Positions 24,571 through 37,530 of a stretch of 64,000 nt of DNA are shown here, piece by piece. Origin of the DNA: Nyssa sinensis (taxonomy: Eukaryota > Streptophyta > Magnoliopsida > Cornales > Nyssaceae); contig CM018035.1 of the NCBI GenBank assembly GCA_008638375.1, forward strand, positions 1,539,501 through 1,603,500, read 5' to 3'. A program made the position numbers and the translations under genes. The notes below the pieces were generated by a model, which did no database searches, was not told the DNA's origin, and saw only the letters and a program-made list of their open reading frames with translations. The stretch's first letter is position 1. Each line of letters begins with the position of its first letter.

Positions 24571-26577
24571 GAACCTTCCCATGAGCTTGCGCCTGCAATT
24601 TCTTATATGGAAAGATATTTGCTCTCTCGCCTCCGCCATCGACTCTCTAATATCTATTATTATTCTTTTGATTGATCGAATAAAAAGGGTCGTATTCATT
24701 AGATGCAGTTTGGGCGGTGAATTGGAGGAAAAATAATGAGTGGTCATTAGGCGTGTTACAGTTCAATGAGTCTAGAGACGTGCCACGTTTTTATTGGATC
24801 GAAATGCAGAAAGTCAGAGATCGGCAAAAGATCTTTGATGATCAACCTTCCATTGCTTGTGTCGCCTACTTGACAATTAATAATAAAATAAATTATATTT
24901 ATATTTTTTAAGATTTATGATAATTGTACTAATTTTTTAAAATTATTCTGATTTTTTTATTTTATAAAATAATATATAGATTTTTTTTAATTAATTTTTT
25001 TAAAAAACTGATAAAATTAACTATTTTATATATATTTTTAATTTTTTAAATCTTAACTTTTTTTATTTTTTAAATAAATATTGATAAAAATTTTAAATTT
25101 ATTTTTATATAAAATAAAAATAAGTTCTTTATCTTAAATTTGTTTTTAAATAAAAAAGTTAGAATAAATTAGTAAAAATTAAAAATATACAAAAAATAAA
25201 TAAATAAAAGGAATAATTTTATCATTTTAAAGAAAATGAATTGGCTAGAGAGAGGTATCTGTATATTATTTTATAAAGTAAGAAATGTTAGTATAATTTT
25301 AGAAACTTCATGAAAAGTTAGTGTAATTGTCTTAAATCTTAAAGGAAGTCACTGTAATTTACCCTTAATAATATTAAAAGATTAAAAATCTCTTAATTAA
25401 TAAAAATATTATTTACTAGACTTTTTAAAATAGTTTTTTTTACAATTATATGATTTTTAGTATTAAAATTGAATGTGCATATAGATTTGCAAAATTTGAT
25501 GAGCTTTTCTTTTTTGAAAAATCCATGTTTTTATGTTGAAAAATAAATTCCATAATTTTTATTCCTAAAAAGTTAATGTTTATATTTATATTACTTACTT
25601 TATCCCATCTTTTCTTTCATTTTTTATTTAATTATTTGTCTTTTTAAAAGGAACTAATTCAATTGATCTTATAAGTTTTGGAGAAACTAATTATTAAATT
25701 GCTACAATAACTTAATGTCCAAGTACAAAAATTTAAAATATATTGAAAATACCCCAACACACAAAAATTGTCACTTTAATGTTGTGCCAATTATTACTTT
25801 CACTTTATTTTGACCTCACAAGGTTTGAAAAGATTTGTTTGGCATTATTAAATATTTTAGAAAATGAATTTCAAAATGGAAATGTCCAAAAAGTGCATAA
25901 TGATGTTGTGTGATTGATATTGAGTGGAGCTATTTTGTTCACTTTCTTTTAAATAAATATATAATGTTGAAAAGTTTATGTAAAAATGTCTCAAATTATG
26001 ATATATATATATATATATATAAGATGTTAACTGAAAAAAAGGCAAATTCATCCTTTCTAAACAAAAGTTAAAAAGAGGGGTAAAGTTGTCTTTTAAATGA
26101 GTGAAATGTTAAATCACAACTATGATTGAGATAATTTTTGTATTCCTACACATTTGTGCTTATAAAAATAGTTTCGAAAAACATGTTTAATTATTTGGAT
26201 AAAATTTTAAAAGTGTTTTTGTATGAAATTTACTTTTCAAAATGTACAAAACACAAAAGAAAAAGGAAAGAAAAAAAACAGCAAATTTGAGTTGGTTTTC
26301 CTGTAATCAAAGGAATCAAACACCTACTTAAGAGTCAAATAAGTACTTTAAGTTATTACAGAACAAAAAAGCACTTCTATAGTCCCATAATTACTTTTTA
26401 ATCTCCAAAAGTCAACCCCAAATACAAAAGCCTGTTGATTGAGTATACCTAACAAAACAAGGAAAAGAAAAAGAGGGCAAAACTGTGTTCTATTTGTGTT
26501 GTGTGTGTCTCAGATAAGAAATTAGTTTAATTACCAAAAAAAAAAAAAAGATAAGAAATTAGTTTTCGCCAATTTAT

Positions 26578-26581
<4 letters not shown>

Positions 26582-26646
<65 letters not shown>
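26582..26646. repeat. (CT)n(TA)n compound microsatellite
   Basis: About 43 bp of CT repeats are followed directly by about 22 bp of TA repeats. Confidence 0.95.
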
Positions 26647-26647
<1 letters not shown>

Positions 26648-27823
26648 AGGGAATAGAGAGTCTATCATTTGTTAAAAAGAAAAGGAAAAGGAAAAGTGAA
26701 ATGATAAGAGTTTTCCCTTGATCTCATTTTTTTTTTAAAAAAAAGTAGGAAGGAAATAAATAAACCATATCTATTATATTTTTGCTTTAAACAGCACCTT
26801 TGTGTACATAATATATAAAAATAAAGTAACAGTGTAACACTCCCTTTCTTCCTTTCCCTTTCTCTCCCAGATTCCGGAGTATAGATTAGAAGGGAATCAT
26901 TATTTAAAGGTAGGCTCAAACATATATATCAGTGGAGTGGGGGGTGTTTTTAACTTTTTGTCAAACCACGAGAACTTTTTTTTTTGTACTTCCAAAACTA
27001 CTCTATTTTCAGGCATCAAGAGAGGAACTTCTCCACTCATTCTAGGATATGATTTATTTATATAGCCATTGATGATGGAAAAATGGATTCCCAAGTTGCC
27101 AAACAATTGAGGAATGGCTGAACACTATCAGAAGTTTCAAAGCAATGGTTCCTGTTGAGAAATTATTCCATGATCGATGTGATAAGCTTTTATAATTTTA
27201 ATATTTTATGAAATTTACGTGAAATTCGCTGTAAAACTAAAATTACAGAAGTTGTCACATGCATGTGACGAGTTGATCATTGAATAATGAATAAATTCCG
27301 GTGCAACGGAACTTTATTTTCAAGTTTTCTTTTTTATCCGCAACTTGAGAAATCCACCATTTTTATGGCCGCATCATACATGGCATGACCAAACAATTCA
27401 ATAATATTTCATGTCAATCTAACATATTGGCCTCAAACTATATTAATGAGAGAATAATTAAAGAAGAGTGTAGTAAAACTAGGATGAAAAATGTGGAGGA
27501 TGTCTAGCTTTGCCAGTACAGACTACAGAAATCCCTAGATATTAACATTACATTACTCATATATAACATGTGTTGTATCCATCATAGATACAGCCATGGA
27601 AAAAAGAGAGGAGGTAGCATCCCACAAAAAGAAAGAAAGAGAGAAGCTGATCCTGCTGTACAAATATATGGTCACTTCATGAGCCACCAGAAATGGATTT
27701 ATTCATGTCTCTTGCCCAACTATAAGAATTCCCAAACCTCTCTATATTTTGGGGTAGCTCAATTAAAATAAAAAAAAGGTTTTCTTTCCTTCCAATCAAG
27801 TGCAAAGGAAAATGGAGGAAGAT

Positions 27824-29598
27824 CTAAATCTCTAGAACAATATCTGCAAATAACAAATTAGATCCTATTAACACCAGATTAAAAAAATTAAACCAGTGCA
27901 TCCATGCATGCTATTCATGTTAAATATGTTACCAAGCTATGTAAGTAACTCCGTATAAACTCAAAAATAAACTTACATTCAGAATCTGTCTTCACCCACT
28001 TACATCCATGGTTGGTTTTCTCCTGTATTTCCTCTTCTTTTCCTTTCTTTGGCATTTGTTTGTCCTCTATATATTTCTTCATTGATGATGCTCTAGATGA
28101 ATTTTTAGGGTATATCTTTTTGGAAAGCATTGTTCTCAAAAGCTGTTGGCAAATATAATTATCAGAAAGAAAGGATTAATCCCAAAAATATATATTTAAA
28201 AGTTCTCAATCAAACACAGATAAAACAGGGATCCATCTGGATCTTGATTCACATATGGTTCCATTTTTTTCTTGATCATCAAATTTTAGGTGGGCTTAGC
28301 TTAGATTGGCCTGATAAGTTCAGAAACAACATGTCGGATTAAAAGATATAAGGCTGTGCACATCTAATCTTACTCAACTTTACAGTGTGAACGGACGGGA
28401 GTTTCATGGACTGGACTGCCCTTTTAATCATAACATGAACTTGTGCATATATATGCATTCATGTATTTATGTATGTATATATATATATATTAAAAGGTGA
28501 AAATACCTTCTCCATTCTAGACTCTGGAAGTGTATCTCTCAAACTAGGGGCTGGTGCAAACCCACTTCTGCAAACAAACATCTTCTTGAGAAGAAAAGAA
28601 ATTGATTTTTTTCCAATTGATTTCTTACTATTTTCCAAGCGAACATCTTTGCATCTGCCAAGTATCACTCTAATAGTTCTTTCAATATCTTCTTCATCTA
28701 TATCATCCGAATCACTGCAAACTGTATTAGAATTTCTACGATCAACCTCCAAGCTTGATGGGCAATTGAGGAACCTATCCAATGGGAGATCTGCAATTTC
28801 TCCTTTGGTGTTGGCAGCGGGCTTTCGAGATAAGAGCTTTGTCAACTCCTCCTGCAACTTCCCAACTTCTTCAGGTGTGAAATCTGATATATCTTGATCA
28901 GATGAAGGTGAGTTTTCCCGAAAACTTTGTTGAGTTTCTGGATTTTCTTGTAGATCATTGTTTCCAAAAGTTCCAATTGCTAGCAATCCGTGAGGCCAGT
29001 CACTGAATTCTTCTCTGCTAGGTTCTTGTTTTATATGATCTACAAAATGAAAATATAAATTAAATCTGTTAATATATATTGTATATCCTTATTTAAGTCT
29101 CCCCCAATCCTTTTTCTCTACTTTTTTCGCTCTACCAAAATACTTTCCAATCCTCAATTTTTTTTAGTCATGTTAAAAGTGAGAGATTGCTGCATTGTAA
29201 ATGATATATCTTTTAATCCGAATTTGGACCTTGGCACAACTCATCTTGATTTGTATTCTCATTCTTCTCAGATTGGGATTCTATCCGGCGCAATGAATTT
29301 CACATAAAGTAATTATTTCAAAACCAGTTTCATATAATAACTACTTTATGTATGAATGAAACTAATAGCACTAAACATGCATTACAGTCACAAGGCCAAA
29401 TTTTGGCCTTGTCACAACATTAAGTAGAACACTAACGAGCAGCCAAACAAGACACTAAGCCTTAATTAAGAGAAAAGATTCCATTGCCATTGAGTAATGA
29501 AAGCTTCATTAGAGAAGTTCTCTCTTAAGAATGCATGCGAGTTACATTAGTTGGAGAAAAACACATGTAATTGACTATATGTAGAATTAAAAGTCAAT

Positions 29599-29632
<34 letters not shown>

Positions 29633-29806
29633 CGGGTAGCAGAAACTGCAGTTGATGATCGTCTGTTTCCTTGTGCCCCACTAAATTTGTTTTGCATCCA
29701 ATTAAAGAACTGCAACCAAATGAACCAACATTCAAATTTGAAACACCAGAACTGAAAAACAAAACAACCACATCTCCATCAATCTCTCTCTTTCCCTCAC
29801 CTTCAT
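27824..29806 (-). CDS. LAZY4: LAZY4/DRO1-type gravitropism protein
   Basis: LAZY/DRO1/NGR proteins (IGT family) link amyloplast sedimentation to polar auxin flow through RLD partners and set root and branch angle. Exons are 29801-29806 (only ATGAAG), 29634-29709, 28507-29039, 27977-28142 and 27824-27843. All introns are GT-AG and in phase. The product is 266 aa. It starts [11 protein letters not shown]. The IGT motif GLLAIGTFG is at residues 44-52, [17 protein letters not shown] at 80-96, [18 protein letters not shown] from 111, then an acidic EEDIERTI stretch and [17 protein letters not shown]. The last 20-nt exon encodes the conserved C-terminal YIVLEI (CCL motif). The tiny first and last exons are typical of the family. 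No lesions are seen. The sequence resembles Arabidopsis LAZY4 and LAZY3 about equally, so it may represent the ancestor of both. Its place beside LSM1 and the VIT/VWA gene matches those loci. Confidence 0.93.
29602..29629. repeat. (TA)n microsatellite in LAZY intron 2
   Basis: A TA run of about 28 bp lies immediately downstream of the GTAAAT donor of exon 2. Confidence 0.9.
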
Positions 29807-30237
29807 TTTGCAGAATAAGAATTGGGACCTCTTCAAAACTAACGTATAGAAAGGTGGTGGTATGGTGGTGTGGTGGCGGAGGTTTGCTAAAATAACTACG
29901 GAGGAGTGATTAGAAAAGTCAGGTATGTTGAGAAGCAGATCCTAGAAGCCAATGAAAGTTGAGCTTTGGAAGTAGTAAATGGAGATGCGAGAAAAACTAT
30001 GGCCAAGCTTCTTATTGGTTCAAGCTCCTAAACACGGCCTTTTGACAATCCAACTCTTCTTACAGAGAAATTATTCAACGGTATGTATCAATGTTCTCAA
30101 CAGTGAGGTGACATGTATATGTATAATATAGTACTGCTAATGTGGTTCTTAATTTGATCTAAGTGATCCTGGTCTTAAGGGATGACTAAATATTTACTCA
30201 TTCTTACATGCTTATTTAGATTAGCAGTGAAAAAATA

Positions 30238-30602
30238 TGATTTAAAAATATATATATTTTAATAATTTAATCAAAACATTTGTTTTGAATTTATTGCCGT
30301 CTTAAAAAATATAATTTATAAGTTAAACTAAATACCTAATTTATCCACACAAAAAAAATCTATTTTGAGCTTAAAAATGTTTAGTTTGAAATTTATTAAA
30401 CTAAATCAAACACAAATTACGATATCTTCTAATAATTTAATCAAAACGTTTATTTTGACTTTATTATAATCTTGAAAAATATAATTTATAAGTTGAACTA
30501 AATACCTGATTTATCCGCACACAAAAAAAAAAAAAAAAAACTGTTTTAAACTTGAAAATATTCAATTTGAAATCTATTAAATTGAATCAAATACAAACTA
30601 CA
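30238..30602. repeat. diverged tandem duplication of about 182 bp
   Basis: Two adjacent AT-rich units share TAATTTAATCAAAAC, ATATAATTTATAAGTT and CTAAATACCT. An A-run in the second unit is longer. Divergence is noticeable, so the duplication is older than the one at 1.5-2.7 kb. Confidence 0.8.
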
Positions 30603-30687
30603 TTTGAACTATTTCAAGTACTCTATTCTGTTACCATTTGGGTTAATTTCAATTCATATTTAATAAGACACCAATTACATGTATATA

Positions 30688-30902
30688 ATTCTAAGGGGGT
30701 GGTCAAGTGGGTGGTAGAAACCAATTAAGGGACTTGTCTATGAGATCATCAAGTCGAAACTCATCGTATGCCACTTTCTCTTGAGATTAGTCTATACGGA
30801 GCTTTGCCCCAAGTTTAATCGGATCCTGCTAGTAAACGATGAGATTGGTCTCCCGAATTAATCACCCTAAAAAATCGAACACCGAGTTATCAAAAAAAAA
30901 AT
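30688..30902 (+). mobile_element. tRNA-derived SINE with 17-bp target-site duplication
   Basis: A 215-bp element has an A-box-like GTGGTCAAGTGG near its start, a B-box-like AAGTCGAAACTC, a conserved body (GGAGCTTTGCCCC) and a GTTATC plus A-run tail. It is flanked by perfect direct repeats CCAATTACATGTATATA at 30671-30687 and 30903-30919. The intact duplication shows a fairly recent insertion. Confidence 0.85.
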
Positions 30903-31151
30903 CCAATTACATGTATATATTGTAATTATTTAGTTTGAACAAAAAAATAAATTTAAAAAGCATATATGCATTACATATGTAACATATTATAGTTAAGACA
31001 TATACCTAAATAAAGAAAATTACTCCTATCCAATGTACAGCCAATAATTATACTATTTAATATACCCATACCCCAATAGCATGAAGACATTCTTTTTTTC
31101 TATTAATAAATGTTTATACAATAATTAATATATATATATATATATATATAA

Positions 31152-31397
31152 TGCACTGTTGAGGATTTTAGGGGCACCGATTAGATTAGTTAGATTATAA
31201 AATGCTGCTAATCCGAAGGCAAAGTTTGAGTGCAAAAAGTCAGAATCAATCTCAATAACTTTTGCAATCCAACGGTAAAGAGAGGTGACACGAGGAGTTC
31301 CTGTAGATACTGTTGCCTGGAGTGCTTCAATTACCTCTAATGGTGAAAATATTTCCCATAAATTCATTTTATTATTGCCATTTGGCACTTGGCACAT
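31152..31397 (-). pseudogene. unexplained open fragment, protein-like composition
   Basis: The minus-strand frame reads MNLWEIFSPLEVIEALQATV and continues through YRWIAKVIEIDSDF and FYNLTNLIGAPKILNSA, ending in a (TA)n tract. Its amino-acid composition and GC content look coding and unlike the surrounding AT-rich DNA, but I recognise no family. It has no splice partner nearby. It may be a captured exon or gene fragment. Confidence 0.3.
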
Positions 31398-33207
31398 AGG
31401 TTTGGGGGTGGTTTCAAACCTCTAGCTTATTTCTTTTATGGAATTTTTTATTTTTTTGGGGTTGTTAAATTAGCAATCAAAAAAATAGAATGAAGGGAGA
31501 AAATTTTGAATATGAGATCTTCTCATTCAGTTTTTTCAAAAAAAATAATTGAATTTTTATTTTATTTTTTATTAACATAATTTAACATTTTATTCTCTTT
31601 CATTTATCTTTTTCAAAAAAGATGAGAAAATTATACTTACGTTCTCCTTTCTTTTTACTTCATTAGTTAATCAAATGTGAATGAATGGATGATTACTTTT
31701 CTCATATTATTTTTCTCAGTAACTAATGTTCTCTCTTTTTATTTTCTCTCCTCATATCTATCCAAAAGAACTGTTAGAGATAAAGTAATAAGATTCATAT
31801 ACATTTATTATGAGTCTCATACCTTATGTTTAGAAGATAAGAAACCGGAGAAAAGATATGTTAAAATATAAAAATAAGTGAAAATACAAAGATATATAAA
31901 TAATTTATACAAGTAAGAATGTAGGGTGGTAAAAACAAGAGGAACAGAGAATAGAAAAAGTACATACATATGGCCATAAAAAGAGCATAATGACTAAAAA
32001 ATTATTGTTTCTAGCAACAAGTAATTAAGAAAATTAGGCTATATTTGTGAGTTGAATTTATGCAAAGAAAGAGAGATGAACAGATAAAAGAGAAGAAGAT
32101 AACACAGTGCATGCACATGTAAGAAGCAGGGGAAAGGGAGTCCAGTACTAAAAGAATCACTGCCACCAAGATTTAACATTTTTTTTTTCAACAAGAAGAC
32201 AAGAAACCATGTGAGTGAGTACTAGTAGATGTCTAGGGTTTAGGAATCTAACCAAAACTTGGCGATTAATGTGGAGGAGACTTGCCATATCTGGAAAGTT
32301 TTAGTTTTACACCTTGCTTAAAAGTTAAAATAGAGAAAGCCATCACAGCTAGTTTGACTAGCTCTTATTTCATTGGATCTTTGGTATATAAACAAGTGTT
32401 GAGTTGCCTTTGGTGTTAAGCAAATGTTTAATCTTGCAATATTTTAACGTTGTTTTCTAATTTTTAATAATTTTTTTTTTGAACCAATGATCCATTCACT
32501 CCGTCAGTCTCTCACTTACTTGATGACAGAGCCGGTTCAAATAATGGTTGCATTTGTCTTACCTTTCTTTTTGTTTTGCTTCTCTATATCCTCCTCCCCT
32601 TCCCTCCCCTCCCTCATTTGGGAGAGGAGTGACTGTAACTCATAAAATACAGACACTATGTTTATTTACGTGTTCGTATTGAACACCGAAACTCTCGGAT
32701 ACTTCTCGGACCAATGTTGGATACAAAAAAAAATGTCTAATTTTTTTTTTCTAAATTTCAAACACATTAAAAACACAGTTTTATTATTATTATTGTTTTC
32801 TCTTTTTTTCTTCTCCTCCTATGTGTGTTTTTTTAGTTATATGTATATGTTTTATGTAATAACTTTCAAAATTATTTTGAAATTTTAATTATGAATGTCG
32901 ATGATTAAATGAAAAAAAATCTTAAATTTTTATTTAATGACTTACCATTAAATTTTTATTATATACTCATAAATTTTTTTATATATATTCAATATATCCA
33001 TGTCTTACTTATTTTATAAATAACATGTCTCTGTATTCGTGTCGTATCGTGTTTGTATCCGTGCTTCTTGAACCACAATAAACATTGACAGAAGAGAAGA
33101 AAAAGAGGGAGACACAGCTTTTTTGGACCATCAGTATCAGCTATTAACACTTCTCTTTTTTCTTTGGGATAAGTTATCGGCTATTAACACAATATACAGT
33201 GCAACTC

Positions 33208-33244
<37 letters not shown>

Positions 33245-33779
33245 GTATACATGTAAACCATGATCTGGCATTAGTCACATGACATAAATAGATCACAACA
33301 ACAATTAAGGCACCCAAAACAAGCAAGGGCAGTGCAAAGCTGTGTGAGAGCAATAGCACATTGATCATTCAAGCGTGAACAAGCTTGGATGAAGCACATG
33401 CAACAGCAGCGATCAAGCAGTCCGCTGCAACAATCGGAAGCTGCCTTTACAATGGTTTCTGCAGTCTCGTGCAACTTTGTTTCTTCCATTGCTGGAGAAC
33501 GATTCTCAGCTGTCGCAATCAAGTTACCGAAGCCAACGCCGGGTTTTGCAGGAAAATGATTTTCTTGCCCTTGGAGTTGGCCGTTTTCTGCCAGTCAATT
33601 TGGTTGCATGTCAGTTTTAAAGAAAATTTGAGAAAGTAGTCAATGTGCATGTGGCACATTACAAGAATACTTGCAAAAGAGTTTTCTAATGATTAAGCAG
33701 TGGTAATGCAAGATTTAAATTCTAAATTTATTCCAGATGTAACAAAAAAAAAATTCAAATTACATTCTGATGTATTATA

Positions 33780-33810
<31 letters not shown>

Positions 33811-36271
33811 TATGTGTACCTTTTTTTTTTTTCTTAATACAAGCCTACAAGGAATAAATAAACAGTTTACACGGATTATTGTAAATGTCCATATTCAACA
33901 CTTAATGCTCACACAGTATTCTGAACACACAATAACATGGTAAATATGGGATGCGTACACTTGATGAAAAAGTAATGCAAATTTTATTAAGAGATTTTAT
34001 AAGATTTAGGAATTTTGTCAATTTGGGTATGCATATTCTCTCAGTTCACAATAGATGATTATTAGCTTTCTGCTTGCCAGTCACAAAGAATTGGCGAGTA
34101 TTGAAGTCATGGCTATAATTGTATAATTTAAGATGGATGAGTATCTAGAAACATTTTAGTACTTCAGGCAAAAGCATACCTCTTCTACTAGAATTGATTC
34201 CGAGGCTTCCTTCGCATTATCAGTCTCAACTAAAATCATGCGGGTATACTCTGAAGGAGTCCCTGTATGTATGCTCATTTTTGCAACCTAAAAGTACAGG
34301 AAAGAGCTCAAGCAACTGTATATAATGTAAGATGAATACAAAAATAAGAAAAGAAGAAAGGGGCAAGACAGATATCTTTCACTATACTTGAGATATGTAT
34401 CCAAGACATAATAATGACCATACAATGCAACATGAACAATCTTGGATGATCCAAAAACTATGGCAAACATTCAGGGAAGAAAAAAAATAAATCATAGTGT
34501 TGATATCATTGCAACAGAATGATTGCCTGTACTGCTGTATGAATTCCTTAGTGGAGATCGTCAATCATCGAAGCTACCTTGACTTTATTCACATCAATCC
34601 TCAATAACCATTTAATTTTGTTATTTTTTAACATTTTAAACTTTACAACAGTCAGAAGTGATTATGTATAAACCAAGTGATCCAATATCAAATGAGCTCT
34701 GATGTATCATGCTTTATCCAATTATCAGCAATGTCAATAAACAAACCTTTGCCTCTAGTTCTTTACTTTCCATCAACCATGCATGCGATGTGAGTATATC
34801 AATTTGTCTCCTTGCAAATACCTGTTGAGAAAGGCCACAATCAGAGAAGAAAATGTGCATTAGTATCAAAGCTTCTACTTGTGCATTTTATTGTAATTAT
34901 CGGCTCAATATAAGGCTCCTTTTAGAAGAATGGAGCTATATTCACAGCATGGATCAATTCTTGAAGATGAATTAGAGGCTTCAAATTCCTCGTAAAACTC
35001 AACTGGAAGATCTCATTTTTCTGGGATTTTTAAATTCCGCAGACGTGAAAGCCAGGAAAATTGATCTGGTTTGAACAATTTGATATCAATTGACCATCAA
35101 GTGTTAGCTTGAATGGTATCGCCTCCACATCCCCAAAACGAGGTGAGGGTTTAAGTCTCAACTGGGACATAGTGGGTGGGTGGGTCTCTTACCGATCAAA
35201 ATAAAAAATGGTTTCAAAGTGGATTGCACAATCTGGATAGACCATAAGAGTGGATATGAAAGTGAGAACTTAACATGCAGTGTAAATAGATTGTGGGGGA
35301 AATAACAGGGGACTCTGTTTTTTGTAAATGGTAACTGTGGATATATCCTTGATAAATATAACTTTAAAAAAATAATAATAATAATAAGTAAGAGACACAA
35401 ACCCACTTCATTGCATTTGGGGCCCAAACCCTCAACCTCCTCTTTGGAAGGCCAAGGGCTACTCAAGCTAACAGTTGGTGGTATCCTCAATAAATACCAC
35501 TTATAATGATATAAAATAATTATGATTTGAAAAACTTATATCACAGTTATTATACTAGAAGTAGAAACATTACTCTGTCAAGAGGTATGTCCTTTGCTTT
35601 TTCACTTTCACATTTACTGCAAAGTTGCTCATATCTGCCATGGTACCGCTGGCTTTAATAAAGTCAGGAAAGTCCCTGTGGTATCTGCCTGATACAATCA
35701 ATGGACTTCCTGACATAAGATCTGGGATATGAAATGGGTACAACTGCAATGAGAAATACGGAGATTAAAGTGTTAAAGATGCAGCTAAAGTACATTTAGG
35801 TACTGTTTGAGTAAATTCTGAATCGGCTGATGTTGCATTAAGTAGTTGAAGTGGTGATAAAAAAATTAAATAAAAAACTGTACAACTCTACACATGAATC
35901 AGACAAGAACAATTATGTGTACAGAATTATTGCATGGACACAACAGGAGCATATAATCATCATAATGCTCTCTGCCTCTTGACAATTATATGTGGTTAAC
36001 AATACTGATCTTTATCCAAAATTCCTCTCATGCCACCAATGTCTTCAAAATGAACAAGCAGTGGTCCAGCAGTCTAGATTACACTAAACTAATATTTTTT
36101 GTTGTATTGATTTCCTAACTTATCCATGTTCCACTTGGCTCACCTTCGACTCGCAATTATATTGGCCTTCTTTCTACATGGCCCAATCAACAACTTAATT
36201 GAATCTCCTCTATTTACCACCTAATGGAGACACCATAGGTTTTCTTTTCCCTTTTTTTTTTGTTTGGGGGG

Positions 36272-36276
<5 letters not shown>

Positions 36277-36305
<29 letters not shown>
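36277..36305. repeat. (GA)n microsatellite
   Basis: A GA run of about 29 bp follows a T-run and G-run in VIT/VWA intron 9. Confidence 0.9.
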
Positions 36306-36308
<3 letters not shown>

Positions 36309-36399
36309 TAATCAGCTATCTAGTTTCAATTATCCACCAGCAAACATCTCAGTTGTATTTTGAGGAAAAGAAGGCCACTATCTAGTGCTCCTACTAATG

Positions 36400-36533
36400 A
36401 AGGATGTAGAGAAGGGCTAGACTAGGTATAGACCTAACCTCAGCATTATTTAACGAAGTGACTGCCCCCAAACTCGGACTTTAAATCTCACACTTTCCAA
36501 GTCAAGCTTTTATCATTGCACCAAGCAATGGCC
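36400..36533 (-). mobile_element. Au-like SINE remnant in VIT/VWA intron 9
   Basis: The minus strand begins GGCCATTGCTTGGTGCAATGA (A-box region) and continues through a B-box-like segment to CTAGCCCTTCTC. It is diverged and lies in the same orientation as the host gene. Confidence 0.55.
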
Positions 36534-37214
36534 TAATTATAGGGAAAAATATATTTTCAGACATAGACCCAGTTAGGCTAATGGTCAACCTATTCGTAAA
36601 AGTTCAGGCTGTTCCCATCTTTCAACTTATTCTAAAGAAATTACAACTATGATGAAAAATATTAGCACCATATTCTAATAATATCACATAATTTCTGATT
36701 GAAAAGTTCACCCTAAAATTAGTTGATTCTTTATTTTAAATGGAGTCAACATGCAGAGATAACAAATAGATGAGAACTATATAACAAGAATACAAGCAAC
36801 ATCACGTACAGAACAACCCGAAAATTGTTTATAACCACGATGATTTCAAGCTGCAGGATGAGTCTCATAGTTTAAGTAGATAAATCAAACAATGCTGAGC
36901 ATAAACAAAGAAGCGTGGATAAAGATCAAAATACCTCAACTGAATCAAGATGTTCCAAAGCATCAATTGTTATATTTGCTAGAATGACTGATGAAGCAGT
37001 ATTCAATAGCCTTTGCATTCGAAAGTTACTTGAGTCTGGCCAAAAAAAAAACTGAATCAGATTCTTTATTTGTCCATTAAATCCCCTGGTCCATTAATTC
37101 ATGCTTTGGAATTTAAAGGTCTCCTAGAATGTATCAACAAAAAATTAAGCTTAAAATAGAAGTCTCTTTTGGAAAAGCAAAAGAGCATTACTCAGTCTTG
37201 GTTCTGGACTCCTG

Positions 37215-37356
37215 CCAAATGCAGGGTGATGAGAAGGGTAAATTAGAGTCAAAACTAACCTTTACAGGTATTTGCAAAAAGTGGCTGCTCTTAAGACTCA
37301 AATCTACTTTCTCACACTTGAAAGGTCAATCATTTTAAGATTGCACTAGGCAATAA
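37215..37356 (-). mobile_element. Au-like SINE remnant in VIT/VWA intron 8 (left copy)
   Basis: The minus strand shows ATTGCCTAGTGCAATC near the start, a B-box-like GATTTGAGTCT, AGCCACTTTTTGCAAA, and a CTTCTCATCACCCTGC end. It adjoins a second copy in the same orientation. Confidence 0.6.
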
Positions 37357-37380
37357 TCCCTAAAATGGTCCTAGTGTTGG

Positions 37381-37530
37381 TCCCGATTACGCAAGGTACT
37401 GAGAAGGGTAGACTGGAAATAAACCTAACCCTTGAGGTTATTTTTGTACAAAGTAGCTGCTCTTAGACTCAAACTCGCATTCTCATGTTTGACAGCCCAA
37501 ACATTTTACCAATGTACCAAGCAATGCCCC
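37381..37530 (-). mobile_element. Au-like SINE in VIT/VWA intron 8 (right copy)
   Basis: The minus strand shows GCATTGCTTGGTACATTGGT (A box), GCGAGTTTGAGTCT (B box), AGCTACTTTGTACAAAAATA and CTACCCTTCTCAGTACC. It is the clearest Au-like copy in the window and stands in tandem with the copy at 37215-37356. Confidence 0.68.

Larger units (their letters stand above)
24084..27823. other. LSM1 promoter and AT-rich spacer to the LAZY gene
   Basis: The first 500-600 bp should contain the LSM1 5' UTR and promoter. From 24.9 to 26.5 kb the sequence is extremely AT-rich with no coding signal. A CT/TA compound microsatellite lies at 26582-26646. The 3' flank of the LAZY gene is at the right end. No further gene was recognised. 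Confidence 0.6.
29807..33270. other. spacer between the LAZY and VIT/VWA genes
   Basis: It holds the LAZY promoter side, a two-copy AT-rich repeat (30238-30602), a SINE with a clear target-site duplication (30688-30902) and an unexplained open fragment (31152-31397). The remainder to 33270 is AT-rich with (TA)n tracts and no recognised gene. Confidence 0.6.

Noticed and set aside
24562..24747. 61-aa minus-strand frame upstream of LSM1
   Set aside because: It overlaps the likely LSM1 transcription start region and has no recognisable motif; probably a leader or chance frame.
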